A stretch of 64,000 nucleotides of DNA from Jejubacter calystegiae (GTDB lineage Bacteria; Pseudomonadota; Gammaproteobacteria; Enterobacterales; Enterobacteriaceae), in contig NZ_CP040428.1 in assembly GCF_005671395.1 (NCBI RefSeq), positions 2,666,001 through 2,730,000 on the forward strand, read 5' to 3'. The position numbers and the translations under genes are program-made. Shown here one piece after another: positions 31,205 to 41,403 of this stretch. The notes beneath the pieces are model-generated. The model made no database searches and was not told where the DNA came from. It was given only the letters and a program-made list of their open reading frames with translations. How positions within the stretch are numbered: the stretch's first letter is position 1; the number at the start of each line of letters is the position of its first letter.

Positions 31205-32143
31205 ATGAAAATGAAGAAAAGTCTCGTCGCCCTGTGCCTGAGCGCAGGTCTGTTCGCCTCTCTGCCAGCGGTGAGTCTGGCTGAGGTGAATATCGTTCCC
31301 CAGGATACTTCCGCGGCGCCGCGTGTCTCCGCCGAGCAGCTACGCCAGCTACACTGGACGCCGGTTAACCAGTCCAAAACCCGGACTACCGATCTTGCCA
31401 GCAGCGGTCAGAGCCTGAACGTCGGCGATATTCGCGGCCCGGTGGCGGCATACAGCGTACCGGCCAATATTGGCGAGCTGACCATTACCCTGACCAGTGA
31501 AGTCAATAAAAATCAGGTTTTCGCGCCTAACGTGCTGGTGCTTGACCAGAATATGACGCCTTCGGCCTTTTTCCCCAGCAGTTACTTTACTTACCAGGCG
31601 CCGGGAGTAATGTCCGCCGATCGTCTGGAAGGCACTCTTAAGCTCACCCCGGCGCTGGGCCAGCAGCAGCTCTATGTGCTGGTCTTTACCACCGCCCGGG
31701 ATCTACAGCAGACTACCGTTCAGATCGATCCGGCCAAGGCTTACGCGAAAGGGGCCGGAAACGCAGTGCCGGATATTCCGGATCCTATCGCCCGTCACGT
31801 CACCGACGGCCGCCTGAAGCTGAAGGTGAGCACCAACACCAGCTCCAGCGTGCTGGTTGGGCCGCTGTTCGGTTCTTCCGGCCCGGCGCCGGTAACCGTC
31901 GGCAATACCGCCCCGGTATATAGCGCACCGGCCAGCACAGCGACGCCAGCCGCAGCGCCTGCGCCTGCCGCGAAGAGTGGGCCGGTGTTGTCGGATACCG
32001 AAGCGTATTTCAACCAGGCCATTAAACAGGCTGTGGCGAAGGGCGATATTGATAAGGCGTTGAAACTGCTGAATGAAGCCGAGCGACTGGGATCCTCCTC
32101 CGCCCGAACCACCTTTATCAGCAGTGTAAAAGGCAAGGGGTAA
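31205..32143 (+). CDS. malM: Periplasmic maltose regulon protein MalM
   Basis: Periplasmic protein of the maltose operon with no firmly known activity. From the ATG at 31205 it has 312 residues (306 in E. coli); an in-frame GTG lies at 31196. The signal peptide is MKMKKSLVALCLSAGLFASL, with likely cleavage after SLA. The core PVAAYSVPANIGELTITLTS and the C terminus FISSVKGKG are conserved; an Ala/Pro-rich linker (about 240-262) separates two parts. A strong terminator follows. Confidence 0.95.
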   Translation: MKMKKSLVALCLSAGLFASLPAVSLAEVNIVPQDTSAAPRVSAEQLRQLHWTPVNQSKTRTTDLASSGQSLNVGDIRGPVAAYSVPANIGELTITLTSEVNKNQVFAPNVLVLDQNMTPSAFFPSSYFTYQAPGVMSADRLEGTLKLTPALGQQQLYVLVFTTARDLQQTTVQIDPAKAYAKGAGNAVPDIPDPIARHVTDGRLKLKVSTNTSSSVLVGPLFGSSGPAPVTVGNTAPVYSAPASTATPAAAPAPAAKSGPVLSDTEAYFNQAIKQAVAKGDIDKALKLLNEAERLGSSSARTTFISSVKGKG

Positions 32144-32176
32144 TCGCTACCCCACGGTGCTGATTTTGCAGTAACT

Positions 32177-32202
32177 GGTGCGCGTTGGCGCACCTTTTTT
32201 TT
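32177..32202 (+). terminator. Terminator of malK-lamB-malM
   Basis: GGTGCGC-GTTG-GCGCACC is followed directly by eight T, 33 bp after the malM stop. Confidence 0.9.
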
Positions 32203-32216
32203 ATCCCTGCATGAAC

Positions 32217-32355
32217 ACCACCTCCTATGGAGGTGGTCAGCAACAGGTTTTGGCTTTGCCTTATTGTCTTCAGAACAAGCAGAGACTAACTGTAGGGCTT
32301 TCAGTACGCTCCTCTGGGGCGTTATCAATGCCACCTGCTACGCAGGTGGTTTTTT
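32217..32355. repeat. Paired near-identical hairpins between malM and malT
   Basis: Hairpin 1 (32217-32237) is ACCACCTCC-TAT-GGAGGTGGT; hairpin 2 (32331-32349) is CCACCTGC-TAC-GCAGGTGG followed by six T. The shared 19-base cores differ at only three positions and are in direct orientation, 93 bp apart. A weaker stem lies between them around 32308-32324. This could be a second terminator pair, a small structured transcript, or a gene-less IS200/IS605-type element, whose ends carry such hairpins. Confidence 0.6.
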
Positions 32356-32356
32356 A

Positions 32357-35065
32357 CTACAGCGCGTTATAGCCCATCATCTGCAATAGCTGGCGAGCCT
32401 GGGCGACGGCCTCCTGGCGGTGAGCGACCCCCAGTTTCTGATAGAGGTTGCGGATGTGGGTTTTAATGGTGGTGGCCGCCACGTCCAGTTCACCGGCGAT
32501 CTGATCGTTGCTGTAGCCCGAGTAGATAAGCCCCAGCACCTGCCATTCGCGCTGAGTCAGCGGGCTGGTGCGGATCAGCTCCGGTACCTGTGGGTGGTTT
32601 AGCAGGCGGCTCACGAAGTTTTCGTCGAAGTGGGCGAACTTATGCCGGTGATGTTGGTTGATTTCCCGCAGAATCCGCTGGGCGCGATGCTGGTCCAGCT
32701 CCGGCAGCATATTCAGTTGAATCAGCTGGCGCAATTGCTGAGCCATGGTTTCGCCTTCAATCACAAAGTGACTCAGAAAGCCGGTACCTCCGGCCAGGTT
32801 TAGCGCTTCAATCAGTACGCGCTGGGCTTCGTTTTTGCTGTCCTGCTGCCAGTAAAGCTGGTTGAGCAGCAGCAGGTTACGGTTCAGATCGCTCATCAAT
32901 TCCAGAGCGCGAGCGTTGGCGTTAAGCTCCTCCAGCACCCGATGGGCTTCGTCGTACTCCCCCAGCAGAATCTGCGCCCGGGCGATATTACGCCACTGGC
33001 CTTGCAGAAAGTGGTTGCGGGCGAAGTCTGGTTTCGGCGTCTGGCGCAGCCAGGCCGCGGCAGCGGCGCGATCGCCGGTCATCTGCCAGTAGATAACCCG
33101 GACCTTATCGGCATTAGAAACCCAGTCACTGTGGTAAGCGCCGTTGCCGAGCAGGTTCTCAAGCCGGTTCAGATGGCTGCGGGCGTTATCGATATCGCCG
33201 CGCGCCAGCGCGTTCTGCACCACCAGCGCCAGGCACTGTAGCTGCTGCTGTGGCTGATAGCCGGACAGCACCTCCATACCGCCGCGGGCCGAGGATTCCG
33301 ATTCATCCAGCCGTCCCCAGGCCCACAACAGTTGGGCTCGGATGCGTAGCAGGAATTCGTGAAGCGGTAGCTGTTCCAGATGCTGTTCGTGAATCAGCGC
33401 AAAAGCTTTCTCCTGAATATCCCAGGCTGCCTGCAGAAAGCCGCGGGCAAACAGAATCTCGCTTTGTTGGATCAGGCTCCACAGCGCGTAGTGCCAGACC
33501 TCGTGGCGGCGGGCCATGGCTTCGGTTTCCTGCATCATCGCCAGTGACTGCTGCAGGTTACCGGCGCAGTGGTGCACTTCGCCCAGGACCGAGGTGGCGA
33601 CAATCTGTCCGTAGAAGCTGGCCAGCGGCAGTGCCTCCAGCGCCGAGCGCGCCAGTCGGTCGGCCTCGTTGGGGTCGCCGTTATTAATCGCCACCTGGGC
33701 GCGCAGGGCGTCGAATTCGCCGCGCAGGGTGGTATCAATCTCCTGCTTCATCTCCTGTTCGGCGCGGGCCAGCAGAGTATTCACTTCGCCATAGCGGTGC
33801 TGGCTCTGCATCAGCCAGGCCTGGAGCAGTACCAGGCGCGGATTTTCCAGCAGCGTCTCCCAGGGCAGGGATTTCAGGGAGTTTTCCAGCAGCGATAGTT
33901 CGCTCTGGTGGAACAGCTCCCAGGCGTGATGTAGCAGGATATCGCGCAGCATCATATCGTCGCCGGCCGCCAGCGCGTGGTGAATCGCCTCGCTGGGGAA
34001 GCCCTGAGCCATCCAGCTTTCGGCGGCGGCGCGGTGTAGCAGCGGCAGTTCGGTCGCCATTTCCCACTGGCAGCGCTGGCGCAGGAAGCTGCCGAACAGC
34101 GGATGGTAGCTAAACCACTCGCCGCTGCCATCCATGCGCTGCAGGAACAGGCCCTGACGTTCGATCTCTTCCAACCGCATCTGGCCGTTTTCCGCGCCGG
34201 TGACCCGAACGATAAGCGCGTCGTTCATGGAGCGTAGCAGGGAGCTGGTCAGCAGGAAGCGGCGGGTATCGTCATCGACGTTGTTCAGTACTTCATCCAC
34301 CAGATAATCGGTCAGGTGGCTGGCGTTAATACCTGACAGTCGGCGGGCGGAGTAGTGTGCCGCGCCGCTGTTCTGGCGGGCGGACAGGGCGATAAGCTGG
34401 AGTGCGGTGGCCCAGCCCGCGACGTCGTCGCACAGGCGCTGACAGTCGGCTGTTTCAATGGGCGCGCTCAGGCGATGGTCGAAAAACTGCTTGGCTTCCT
34501 GATGGGTAAAGGCCAGTTGCTGGCTGCCGATCTCCAGCAGCTGTTCGCGCACCCGCAGGTTAGCGATGCCCAACTGCGGCAGGTTACGCGACAGTATCAC
34601 CAGAGTCAGGTTATCCGGCTGGTGGCGCAGAAAAAAGCGCATGGCGTCGTGGATCGCCGGATTCGAAATCAGGTGATAGTCGTCGATGATAAGCCACAGC
34701 GGCTGCTGCCATTCGGCCAGTTCAATGAACAGCTGCGAGAACAGCGAGCTCAGGCTGGCGTACTGACGCTTCTGCGCCATCGCTTCACTGCGGGAGCAGT
34801 GGCCGCCGGTGGCCTGCTGTAACGCGGCCACCAGATAGCTGGCAAAGCGTTCCGGCTGGTTATCGCCTTCGTCCAGGGAAAACCAACCGATATCGCTTTT
34901 ATCCGCCGCCCATTGGGAGATCAGCGTGGTTTTGCCGTAGCCAGCCGGGCTGGTGACCAGCACCAGACGATAATTCCCCGCGCCGCCAAGCCTGGACAGC
35001 AGGCGATCGCGAACCACCGTGTTCTCGAGTCGGACCGGACGACTTAATTTGGAAGGAATCAGCAT
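32357..35065 (-). CDS. malT: Maltose regulon activator MalT
   Basis: ATP- and maltotriose-dependent activator (STAND/LuxR type) of all mal operons. The start at 35065 ([20 protein letters not shown]) gives 902 residues against 901 in E. coli. Walker [10 protein letters not shown] lies near residue 39-47; the NTPase region is followed by TPR-like sensor repeats (about 440-800) and a C-terminal LuxR helix-turn-helix ([20 protein letters not shown], near 825-895). It is divergent from malP and convergent with malM. Confidence 0.97.
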   Translation of the reverse strand: MLIPSKLSRPVRLENTVVRDRLLSRLGGAGNYRLVLVTSPAGYGKTTLISQWAADKSDIGWFSLDEGDNQPERFASYLVAALQQATGGHCSRSEAMAQKRQYASLSSLFSQLFIELAEWQQPLWLIIDDYHLISNPAIHDAMRFFLRHQPDNLTLVILSRNLPQLGIANLRVREQLLEIGSQQLAFTHQEAKQFFDHRLSAPIETADCQRLCDDVAGWATALQLIALSARQNSGAAHYSARRLSGINASHLTDYLVDEVLNNVDDDTRRFLLTSSLLRSMNDALIVRVTGAENGQMRLEEIERQGLFLQRMDGSGEWFSYHPLFGSFLRQRCQWEMATELPLLHRAAAESWMAQGFPSEAIHHALAAGDDMMLRDILLHHAWELFHQSELSLLENSLKSLPWETLLENPRLVLLQAWLMQSQHRYGEVNTLLARAEQEMKQEIDTTLRGEFDALRAQVAINNGDPNEADRLARSALEALPLASFYGQIVATSVLGEVHHCAGNLQQSLAMMQETEAMARRHEVWHYALWSLIQQSEILFARGFLQAAWDIQEKAFALIHEQHLEQLPLHEFLLRIRAQLLWAWGRLDESESSARGGMEVLSGYQPQQQLQCLALVVQNALARGDIDNARSHLNRLENLLGNGAYHSDWVSNADKVRVIYWQMTGDRAAAAAWLRQTPKPDFARNHFLQGQWRNIARAQILLGEYDEAHRVLEELNANARALELMSDLNRNLLLLNQLYWQQDSKNEAQRVLIEALNLAGGTGFLSHFVIEGETMAQQLRQLIQLNMLPELDQHRAQRILREINQHHRHKFAHFDENFVSRLLNHPQVPELIRTSPLTQREWQVLGLIYSGYSNDQIAGELDVAATTIKTHIRNLYQKLGVAHRQEAVAQARQLLQMMGYNAL

Positions 35066-35707
35066 ACTCAATGACGTTACCGTACAGGAAAGGGTGGTCA
35101 ATCAGAAACGAGATAGCGGCCAGGCCATCTCTAACCTGATTTTTTTTACACCTCGAAATTAATTATTACATAACTTCGATCAGATTATCCTGCAATGCAA
35201 GCACGGCGCGTTTTTTACCCCGGCAAAGTTGCGCCTTATCACAGTTTTCCTCGTTATTTACATTACAGCCTGAGCCACCCGAGACTTTTCCTGACTGCCT
35301 GCCCGGTATAGCAAATTAAATCTGGTTAAAGAAATGTATGTCGGTTGAAATTAAGTGACTTCTTATCATCATTGTCTGCGCAATTAATTAGTCAGGTGAT
35401 GAAATTATTTCATCAGAATAATAACCTGACAGCCAATAAACGCTAATTATAATATTTTCATGCGGTTACCTGATGTCATTTTGCCATGAAGGGACACTGT
35501 ATTTACCCGGTGTGAAGATCGGATAAATCCTGGCAAGGGAGCATGAATAACGGGTGATACCGGCCATTTTGAGTGGTCTCGATCACACTTTTTTCTCATC
35601 CCCACTCCTCCTCCCAGGCTAATCCCCCTCGGGATGAGGAAGTGCTGTGGGCAGCCTGGCACACTAGCGAAAACAGCATTTCAATCATTACAGGAATCCG
35701 ATTACCT
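35066..35707. promoter_or_regulatory. malT-malP divergent control region
   Basis: This 642-bp gap holds no credible gene. Near malP are MalT-box-like sequences: CTCATCCCC (35595-35603) and CTCCTCCTCCC (35605-35615) on the minus sense, and GGGATGAGG (35631-35639) directly. The middle is AT-rich and contains a nested inverted repeat: GATGAAATTATTTCATC (35398-35414), flanked by TCAGGT (from 35392) and ACCTGA. A CRP site for malT is expected; I found only a poor candidate. Confidence 0.7.
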
Positions 35708-38107
35708 ATGTCCATGTCATTTAATAAAGCGCAGTTTCAGGCCGCCCTGACGCGTCAGTGGCAACATTACGGGCTTCATGCCGCACAGGAGATGACGCAG
35801 CACCAGTGGTGGCATGCGGTGAGCGGCGCTGTGGCAGAGTTGCTGTCCGCCCGCCCGCAGAAAAAAGCCAAAGCGGACCAGCGTCACGTGAACTACATCT
35901 CGATGGAGTTTCTGATCGGTCGTCTGACCGGGAACAACCTGCTGAACCTGGGCTGGTACGGCGAGGTGGCAGAGGTGCTGAGCGAACACGGCATCGAACT
36001 GAGCGACCTGCTGGAGCAGGAAACCGACCCGGCGCTGGGGAACGGCGGCCTGGGGCGTCTGGCGGCCTGTTTCCTTGATTCCATGGCGACGGTAGGGCAG
36101 TCGGCGATGGGCTATGGCCTGAACTACCAGTACGGTCTGTTCCGTCAGTCCTTTAACGACGGCCATCAGATGGAAGCGCCGGATGACTGGCAGCGCGCCA
36201 GTTACCCCTGGTTCCGCCATAATGAAGCGCTGGACGTTCAGGTGGGCATCGGCGGTAAGGTAGTGAAAGAGGATGGAAAGCTGCGCTGGGAACCGGCTTT
36301 TGTGCTGAAGGGGGAAGCCTGGGATCTGCCGGTCATCGGTTACCGCAACGGGATCTCACAGCCGCTGCGCCTGTGGCAGGCGAAGCATGCCCATCCCTTC
36401 GATCTGACCCGTTTTAACGATGGCGATTTCCTGAAGGCGGAGCAGCAGGGCATCGATGCCGAAAAGCTGACCAAAGTGCTCTATCCGAACGACAACCATC
36501 AGGCCGGCAAGAAACTGCGTCTGATGCAGCAGTATTTCCAGTGCGCCTGCTCGGTAGCCGATATTCTGCGCCGCCATCACCAGGCGGGGCGCAAGCTGAT
36601 GGAGCTGCCGGATTATGAAGTGATTCAGCTAAACGATACCCACCCGACCATCGCCATTCCTGAACTGATGCGGGTGCTGCTGGATGAGCACCAGTTGAGC
36701 TGGGACGACGCCTGGTCCATCACCAGCCGTACCTTCGCTTACACTAACCATACCCTGATGCCGGAAGCGCTGGAGTGCTGGGATGAGCGCCTGGTGCGCA
36801 CCCTGCTGCCGCGTCATATGCAGATCGTCCGGGAAATCAACGTTCGCTTTAAGAAGCAGGTCGCGAAACAGTGGCCGGGAGATGAAGCGGTCTGGGCGAA
36901 GCTGGCGGTACTGCATGACGGCCAGCTGCGGATGGCGAACCTGTGCGTGGTGAGCTGCTTTGCGGTCAACGGCGTGGCGGCGCTGCATTCCGAACTGGTG
37001 GTGAAGGATCTGTTCCCTGAATATCACCTGCTGTGGCCGGGTAAATTCCATAACGTAACCAACGGCATCACGCCGCGCCGCTGGATCAAGCAGTGCAACC
37101 CGGAACTGGCAAAGCTGCTGGATGAAACGCTCAAGCGCGAATGGGCCAACGATCTGGATGCCCTGAGCGGACTGGAAGCCTTTGCCGACGATGCGACTTT
37201 CTGCAAGCAGTACCAGGCGATTAAACAGCGTAACAAGGTGCGTCTGGCCGAATTCGTGAAGGCGCGTACCGGTATCGACATTAACCCGCAGGCGATGTTT
37301 GACGTGCAGATCAAGCGCCTGCATGAGTACAAGCGCCAGCACCTTAATCTGCTGCATATTCTGGCGCTGTATAAAGAGATTCGTGAAAACCCGCAGGCCG
37401 ACAGGGTACCGCGCGTCTTCCTGTTCGGCGCCAAGGCGGCGCCGGGGTATTATCTTGCGAAGAACATTATCTACGCCATTAACAAGGTGGCTGAGGCGGT
37501 CAATAACGACCCGAAAGTGGGCGATAAGCTGAAAGTGGTCTTCCTGCCGGACTACTGCGTATCGGTGGCGGAGCGCCTGATTCCGGCAGCGGATATCTCC
37601 GAACAGATTTCGACCGCCGGTAAAGAGGCTTCCGGTACCGGCAATATGAAACTGGCGCTGAACGGCGCGCTGACGGTCGGCACCCTGGACGGCGCTAACG
37701 TAGAGATTGCCCAGCAGGTCGGTGACGACAATATCTTTATCTTCGGCCATACCGTTGAGCAGGTAAAAGCGCTGAAAGCGAAGGGCTACGATCCGCTTAA
37801 GTGGCGTAAGGGCGATAAGGCGCTGGATGCGGTGATGAAAGAGCTGGAGCAGGGTATTTACAGCGACGGCGATAAGCACGCGTTCGACCAGATGCTGCAT
37901 AGCCTGGGCAAAGAGGGGGGCGATCCTTACCTGGTCATGGCCGACTTCACCGCCTATGCCGACGCTCAGAAGCAGGCTGAGATGCTGTATCGCGACCCGC
38001 AGGCATGGACCCGCGCGGCGATCCTCAACACGGCTCGCTGCGGTATGTTCAGCTCTGACCGTTCGATCCGCGACTATCAGGCGCGTATCTGGCAGGCAAA
38101 GCGCTAA
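35708..38107 (+). CDS. malP: Maltodextrin phosphorylase
   Basis: PLP-dependent enzyme that releases glucose-1-phosphate from maltodextrins. The start at 35708 ([11 protein letters not shown]) gives 799 residues against 797 in E. coli; the frame open to 35573 runs through the promoter. The PLP-lysine segment [20 protein letters not shown] is intact near residue 635-655, and [20 protein letters not shown] is near the active site. The stop lies 20 bp before malQ. Long antisense open frames inside it are artefacts of codon bias. Confidence 0.97.
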   Translation: MSMSFNKAQFQAALTRQWQHYGLHAAQEMTQHQWWHAVSGAVAELLSARPQKKAKADQRHVNYISMEFLIGRLTGNNLLNLGWYGEVAEVLSEHGIELSDLLEQETDPALGNGGLGRLAACFLDSMATVGQSAMGYGLNYQYGLFRQSFNDGHQMEAPDDWQRASYPWFRHNEALDVQVGIGGKVVKEDGKLRWEPAFVLKGEAWDLPVIGYRNGISQPLRLWQAKHAHPFDLTRFNDGDFLKAEQQGIDAEKLTKVLYPNDNHQAGKKLRLMQQYFQCACSVADILRRHHQAGRKLMELPDYEVIQLNDTHPTIAIPELMRVLLDEHQLSWDDAWSITSRTFAYTNHTLMPEALECWDERLVRTLLPRHMQIVREINVRFKKQVAKQWPGDEAVWAKLAVLHDGQLRMANLCVVSCFAVNGVAALHSELVVKDLFPEYHLLWPGKFHNVTNGITPRRWIKQCNPELAKLLDETLKREWANDLDALSGLEAFADDATFCKQYQAIKQRNKVRLAEFVKARTGIDINPQAMFDVQIKRLHEYKRQHLNLLHILALYKEIRENPQADRVPRVFLFGAKAAPGYYLAKNIIYAINKVAEAVNNDPKVGDKLKVVFLPDYCVSVAERLIPAADISEQISTAGKEASGTGNMKLALNGALTVGTLDGANVEIAQQVGDDNIFIFGHTVEQVKALKAKGYDPLKWRKGDKALDAVMKELEQGIYSDGDKHAFDQMLHSLGKEGGDPYLVMADFTAYADAQKQAEMLYRDPQAWTRAAILNTARCGMFSSDRSIRDYQARIWQAKR

Positions 38108-38127
38108 TTGTGAAAGAAGGAAACGCC

Positions 38128-40248
38128 ATGGAAAGCAAACGTCTTGAACAGGCTGCCGCCGCTGCGGGCATTGCGGCAAGCTACATTAATGCTCACGGCA
38201 AGCCGCAGGCCATTGCGGACCAGACCCGACAGCGTTTGCTGGAAGCCATGGATGGCGCCGCGGCTTCGCATCGCGAAACCGCGGCGCCGGTGCCAGGCGT
38301 AAAGGTCTTTATCGTGGGCAGCAGTATGGTGCTGCCGGTGGCGGGGAAGGGGGAGTACCTCTGGCACCTCACCACCGAAGAGGGCGAGCAGCATTACAAC
38401 GGTAAGGTGCGGGCCGGCCACGGTCTGAAACTGGCGGGCGACCTGCCCATGGGCTACCACAGCCTGACGCTGGTTCAGCAGGAGGCTCGCTGGCACTGCC
38501 GGATTATTGTCGCTCCCCGGCGTTGTTATACCCCGGATGCGTTAAACACCGGCGACAAGCTGTGGGGCGCCTGCGTTCAGCTTTATACCCTGCGTTCGGA
38601 GCGCAACTGGGGAATCGGCGACTTTGGCGATCTGAAGCGGATGCTGAGCGAAGTGGCGCAGCGCGGCGGCAGTTTTATCGGTCTGAACCCCATACACGCG
38701 CTGTACCCGGCGAACCCGGAAAGCGCCAGCCCGTACAGCCCTTCATCGCGCCGCTGGCTCAACGTGATTTATATCGACGTTGAGGCAGTGGAGGACTTCC
38801 GTCTGAGCGAGGAGGCACAGCGCTGGTGGCAGGCCGAAGGCACCCGCGCCAGCCTGGCGGCGGCGCGCGATGCCGAATGGGTGGACTATGCGGCGGTGAC
38901 TCGCCTGAAGATTGCCGCTCTGCGCCTGGCATGGCGCCGGTTTACGCTGCGCGATGAACAGGATGAATCGCTACTTGCCTGGCAGCGCTTTGTGCGCGAG
39001 CGCGGCGACAGTCTTTACTGGCAGGCGGCCTTCGATGCGTTACACGCGCACCAGATGGCGGAAGACGGCGGTCGTTGGGGCTGGCCGGCATGGCCGGAAG
39101 CGTATCGCGAAGCCCATCTCCCCGCCGTGACGGAATTCTGTCAACAGCATGCTGACGAAGTGGCGTTCTGGCAGTGGTTACAGTGGCTGGCCTGGTCTCA
39201 GTTTGCCGGGTGCTGGCGCCAGTGCGGCGAGCTGGAGATGCCGATTGGCCTGTACCGCGATCTGGCGGTGGGAGTGGCGGAAGGCGGTGCCGAGACCTGG
39301 AGCGATCGCGAACTGTACTGCCTGAAGGCCTCCGTCGGCGCGCCGCCGGATATTCTGGGCCCGCTGGGCCAGAACTGGGGTCTGCCGCCAATGAATCCTC
39401 ATGTGATGGAGGAGCGTGCCTGGGAGCCCTTTATCGATCTGCTGCGCGCCAATATGGAAAACTGCGGCGCGCTGCGTATTGACCACGTGATGTCGCTACT
39501 GCGCCTGTGGTGGATCCCCTATGGGGAAACTGCGGATCGCGGCGCCTATGTGCACTATCCGGTGGACTCCCTGCTGGCAATTCTGGCGCTGGAAAGCCAT
39601 CGTCACCGCTGTATGGTGATCGGTGAAGATCTGGGCACCGTGCCTGCGGAGATTGTCGGCAAGCTGCGTGAAGGCGGGGTTTACTCCTATAAGGTGCTGT
39701 GGTTCGAACGCGATAGTCAGAATCAGGTGCGCGCCCCCGAGGCGTGGCCAGAACAGGCAATGGCGGTGGTTACCACCCATGATATGCCGACCCTGCGCGG
39801 CTACTGGGAAAGCGGCGATCTGACCCTTGGGCGGAAGCTGGGTCTTTACCCGGATGCGGAAGTCCTGGAAGGGCTGTATGCGGATCGCGAGGAGGCGAAG
39901 CAGACGCTGCTCGATGCCCTGCATCGTCACGGCTGTCTGGCGAAGCGTACCGGGCATCAGGCGCGGCGTATGGCGATGTCGCCGGTGCTGAACCGGGCGA
40001 TGCAGCGCTATATCGCCGACAGTAATAGCGGACTGCTGGGGCTACAGCCGGAGGACTGGCTGGATATGGCGACGCCGGTTAATGTACCCGGCACCAGCTC
40101 CCAGTATCCGAACTGGCGGCGAAAGTTGAGTCAGACGCTGGAGGCGATGTTTGCAGCTCCCGAGATTAACCGGCTGATTAAGGATCTGGATAAGCGTCGT
40201 CGGGCCGCGGCGCGCAGAGGGCATGATAAGGGAGTGGGGAGAAGGTAA
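38128..40248 (+). CDS. malQ: 4-alpha-glucanotransferase (amylomaltase)
   Basis: GH77 disproportionating enzyme that transfers maltosyl and longer chains between maltodextrins. The ATG at 38128 has a GAAGGA ribosome-binding site; an upstream GTG at 38110 is less likely. It has 706 residues (694 in E. coli). The nucleophile Asp is in LRIDHV near residue 450, and the acid/base Glu in IGEDLGTVP. The N-terminal extension domain (about residues 1-135) typical of enteric MalQ is present. A terminator-like hairpin follows. Confidence 0.97.
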   Translation: MESKRLEQAAAAAGIAASYINAHGKPQAIADQTRQRLLEAMDGAAASHRETAAPVPGVKVFIVGSSMVLPVAGKGEYLWHLTTEEGEQHYNGKVRAGHGLKLAGDLPMGYHSLTLVQQEARWHCRIIVAPRRCYTPDALNTGDKLWGACVQLYTLRSERNWGIGDFGDLKRMLSEVAQRGGSFIGLNPIHALYPANPESASPYSPSSRRWLNVIYIDVEAVEDFRLSEEAQRWWQAEGTRASLAAARDAEWVDYAAVTRLKIAALRLAWRRFTLRDEQDESLLAWQRFVRERGDSLYWQAAFDALHAHQMAEDGGRWGWPAWPEAYREAHLPAVTEFCQQHADEVAFWQWLQWLAWSQFAGCWRQCGELEMPIGLYRDLAVGVAEGGAETWSDRELYCLKASVGAPPDILGPLGQNWGLPPMNPHVMEERAWEPFIDLLRANMENCGALRIDHVMSLLRLWWIPYGETADRGAYVHYPVDSLLAILALESHRHRCMVIGEDLGTVPAEIVGKLREGGVYSYKVLWFERDSQNQVRAPEAWPEQAMAVVTTHDMPTLRGYWESGDLTLGRKLGLYPDAEVLEGLYADREEAKQTLLDALHRHGCLAKRTGHQARRMAMSPVLNRAMQRYIADSNSGLLGLQPEDWLDMATPVNVPGTSSQYPNWRRKLSQTLEAMFAAPEINRLIKDLDKRRRAAARRGHDKGVGRR

Positions 40249-40279
40249 CAGACGGCTCTGGTACGTTTCCTCTCACCCC

Positions 40280-40307
40280 AGCCCTCTCCTCCCTGGGGGA
40301 GAGGGCT
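40280..40307 (+). terminator. Hairpin after malQ
   Basis: AGCCCTCTCC pairs with GGAGAGGGCT over an 8-base loop, 31 bp after malQ. The stem type (CTCACCCCAGCCCTCTCC...GGGAGAGGG) is common between genes in enteric genomes. There is no T-run. Confidence 0.55.
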
Positions 40308-40350
40308 CGTCACAGTGGCGTTATTTTCACGACAGTGCTGTGTGAGGGGA

Positions 40351-40426
40351 GAATATGCCGCGCTGGTGAAGGTTCCGTTCACTTTAAGGTGATTTCCCTT
40401 ATGTCGGTTTCGGAACCGGTGAACGG
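40351..40426 (-). repeat. 76-bp inverted repeat, right copy, flanking the mal cluster
   Basis: This is the reverse complement of 24267-24342 with 72 of 76 identities. It lies 103-178 bp after malQ and 78 bp before the end of ybcH. With the left copy it encloses malG through malQ and nothing else. Confidence 0.9.
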
Positions 40427-40503
40427 AATAGCCACTGTCGCCTCATATTTCATCGAATCATGACGTTCAGTCGGTTTTTATCATTTAAAGCTTCACGCCG
40501 AAG

Positions 40504-41403
40504 TTAATAGGCCAGAATCCCTCTGGCCTGCGGCAAATAGCGCAGCGAGAAGAATAGCCGGTCTTTACCCTGTGACCCGCTGCGGCTACGGTTCCAGATC
40601 TGGCGAAATTCCTGTTCAGACACAGGCCGTGCGCTGAAGCTCGCATCAGCGCCGGAGGTCTGGCGGAAAATTTCATAGACCACCCCTGCGCCGGGAGCGG
40701 CACCCTCAAACAGGCTGCGATCGAGGTAGAGCTGGCGCTCGGTGGCGCTCAGTTTGCCAACGCCCGCGCCGTCCTGAACCCAGATTCTGACGCCGGTCGC
40801 CGCCATCTCGCTCACCAGTTGCCGGTAGCCGTCCGGCGTCATATTCCCGGCGAAGAAGCTGCTGATGGCAACCGGTCTGTCGGCAATGGTCGCCAGTTGA
40901 CGGCGTGAGCTGGAGAGCCACGCCATCAATTTCTCGCGTGATTCGTCGGTGCGCCAGTGCAGGTCGTCCACCTCGGCGCTCAGGTACCAGCCATCGATAT
41001 GGGCGCCAGCGGTCAGCCACTGCCGGGCCTGCTCCAGATCCCGGAACAGCAACTGGTTCAGGTAGTTCTCCTGAGCTGCGGGCGGTTGAATCTGGCGGGT
41101 AAAAAAGTCAGGGTCGGCGTGCAGGCCCACAATCAGCTTCAGACCCGCCTGGCGGGCGGCGTCGGCTCGCTGCATCAGCCATTTCTGTCCTTGCCTGTCG
41201 TTAAAGGCGTCGCCGTAGCGGGTCCACTGTAATACCAGGGTATCGAAGCCCTGCAGACGAAGCTGGCCCATAAGCTGCTGCCACTGGGGCAGTGCGACGC
41301 TGCGATCCCGGAGCTGCGGCTGATAAATCACCGCGGTCATGGCCTGGACGCCGGCGCTGAATGCCAGCGTGGCGCAAAGTAACAGGGAGAGAAGTCGTTT
41401 CAT
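40504..41403 (-). CDS. ybcH: DUF4434 glycoside-hydrolase-like protein YbcH
   Basis: A secreted protein of 299 residues with signal peptide MKRLLSLLLCATLAFSAGVQ and a TIM-barrel-like DUF4434 domain (for example LQGFDTLVLQWTRYGD and LIVGLHADPDFF). It has the E. coli YbcH position, directly after nfrA on the same strand; the nfrA stop abuts its ATG. A role in trimming or export of the NfrB-made glycan is a reasonable inference from position only. Confidence 0.8.
   Translation of the reverse strand: MKRLLSLLLCATLAFSAGVQAMTAVIYQPQLRDRSVALPQWQQLMGQLRLQGFDTLVLQWTRYGDAFNDRQGQKWLMQRADAARQAGLKLIVGLHADPDFFTRQIQPPAAQENYLNQLLFRDLEQARQWLTAGAHIDGWYLSAEVDDLHWRTDESREKLMAWLSSSRRQLATIADRPVAISSFFAGNMTPDGYRQLVSEMAATGVRIWVQDGAGVGKLSATERQLYLDRSLFEGAAPGAGVVYEIFRQTSGADASFSARPVSEQEFRQIWNRSRSGSQGKDRLFFSLRYLPQARGILAY

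Noticed and set aside
36629-38179. 516-codon open frame antisense to malP
   Set aside because: It mirrors the malP coding sequence, resembles no family I know and has low-complexity codon-bias features; malP itself is unmistakable.
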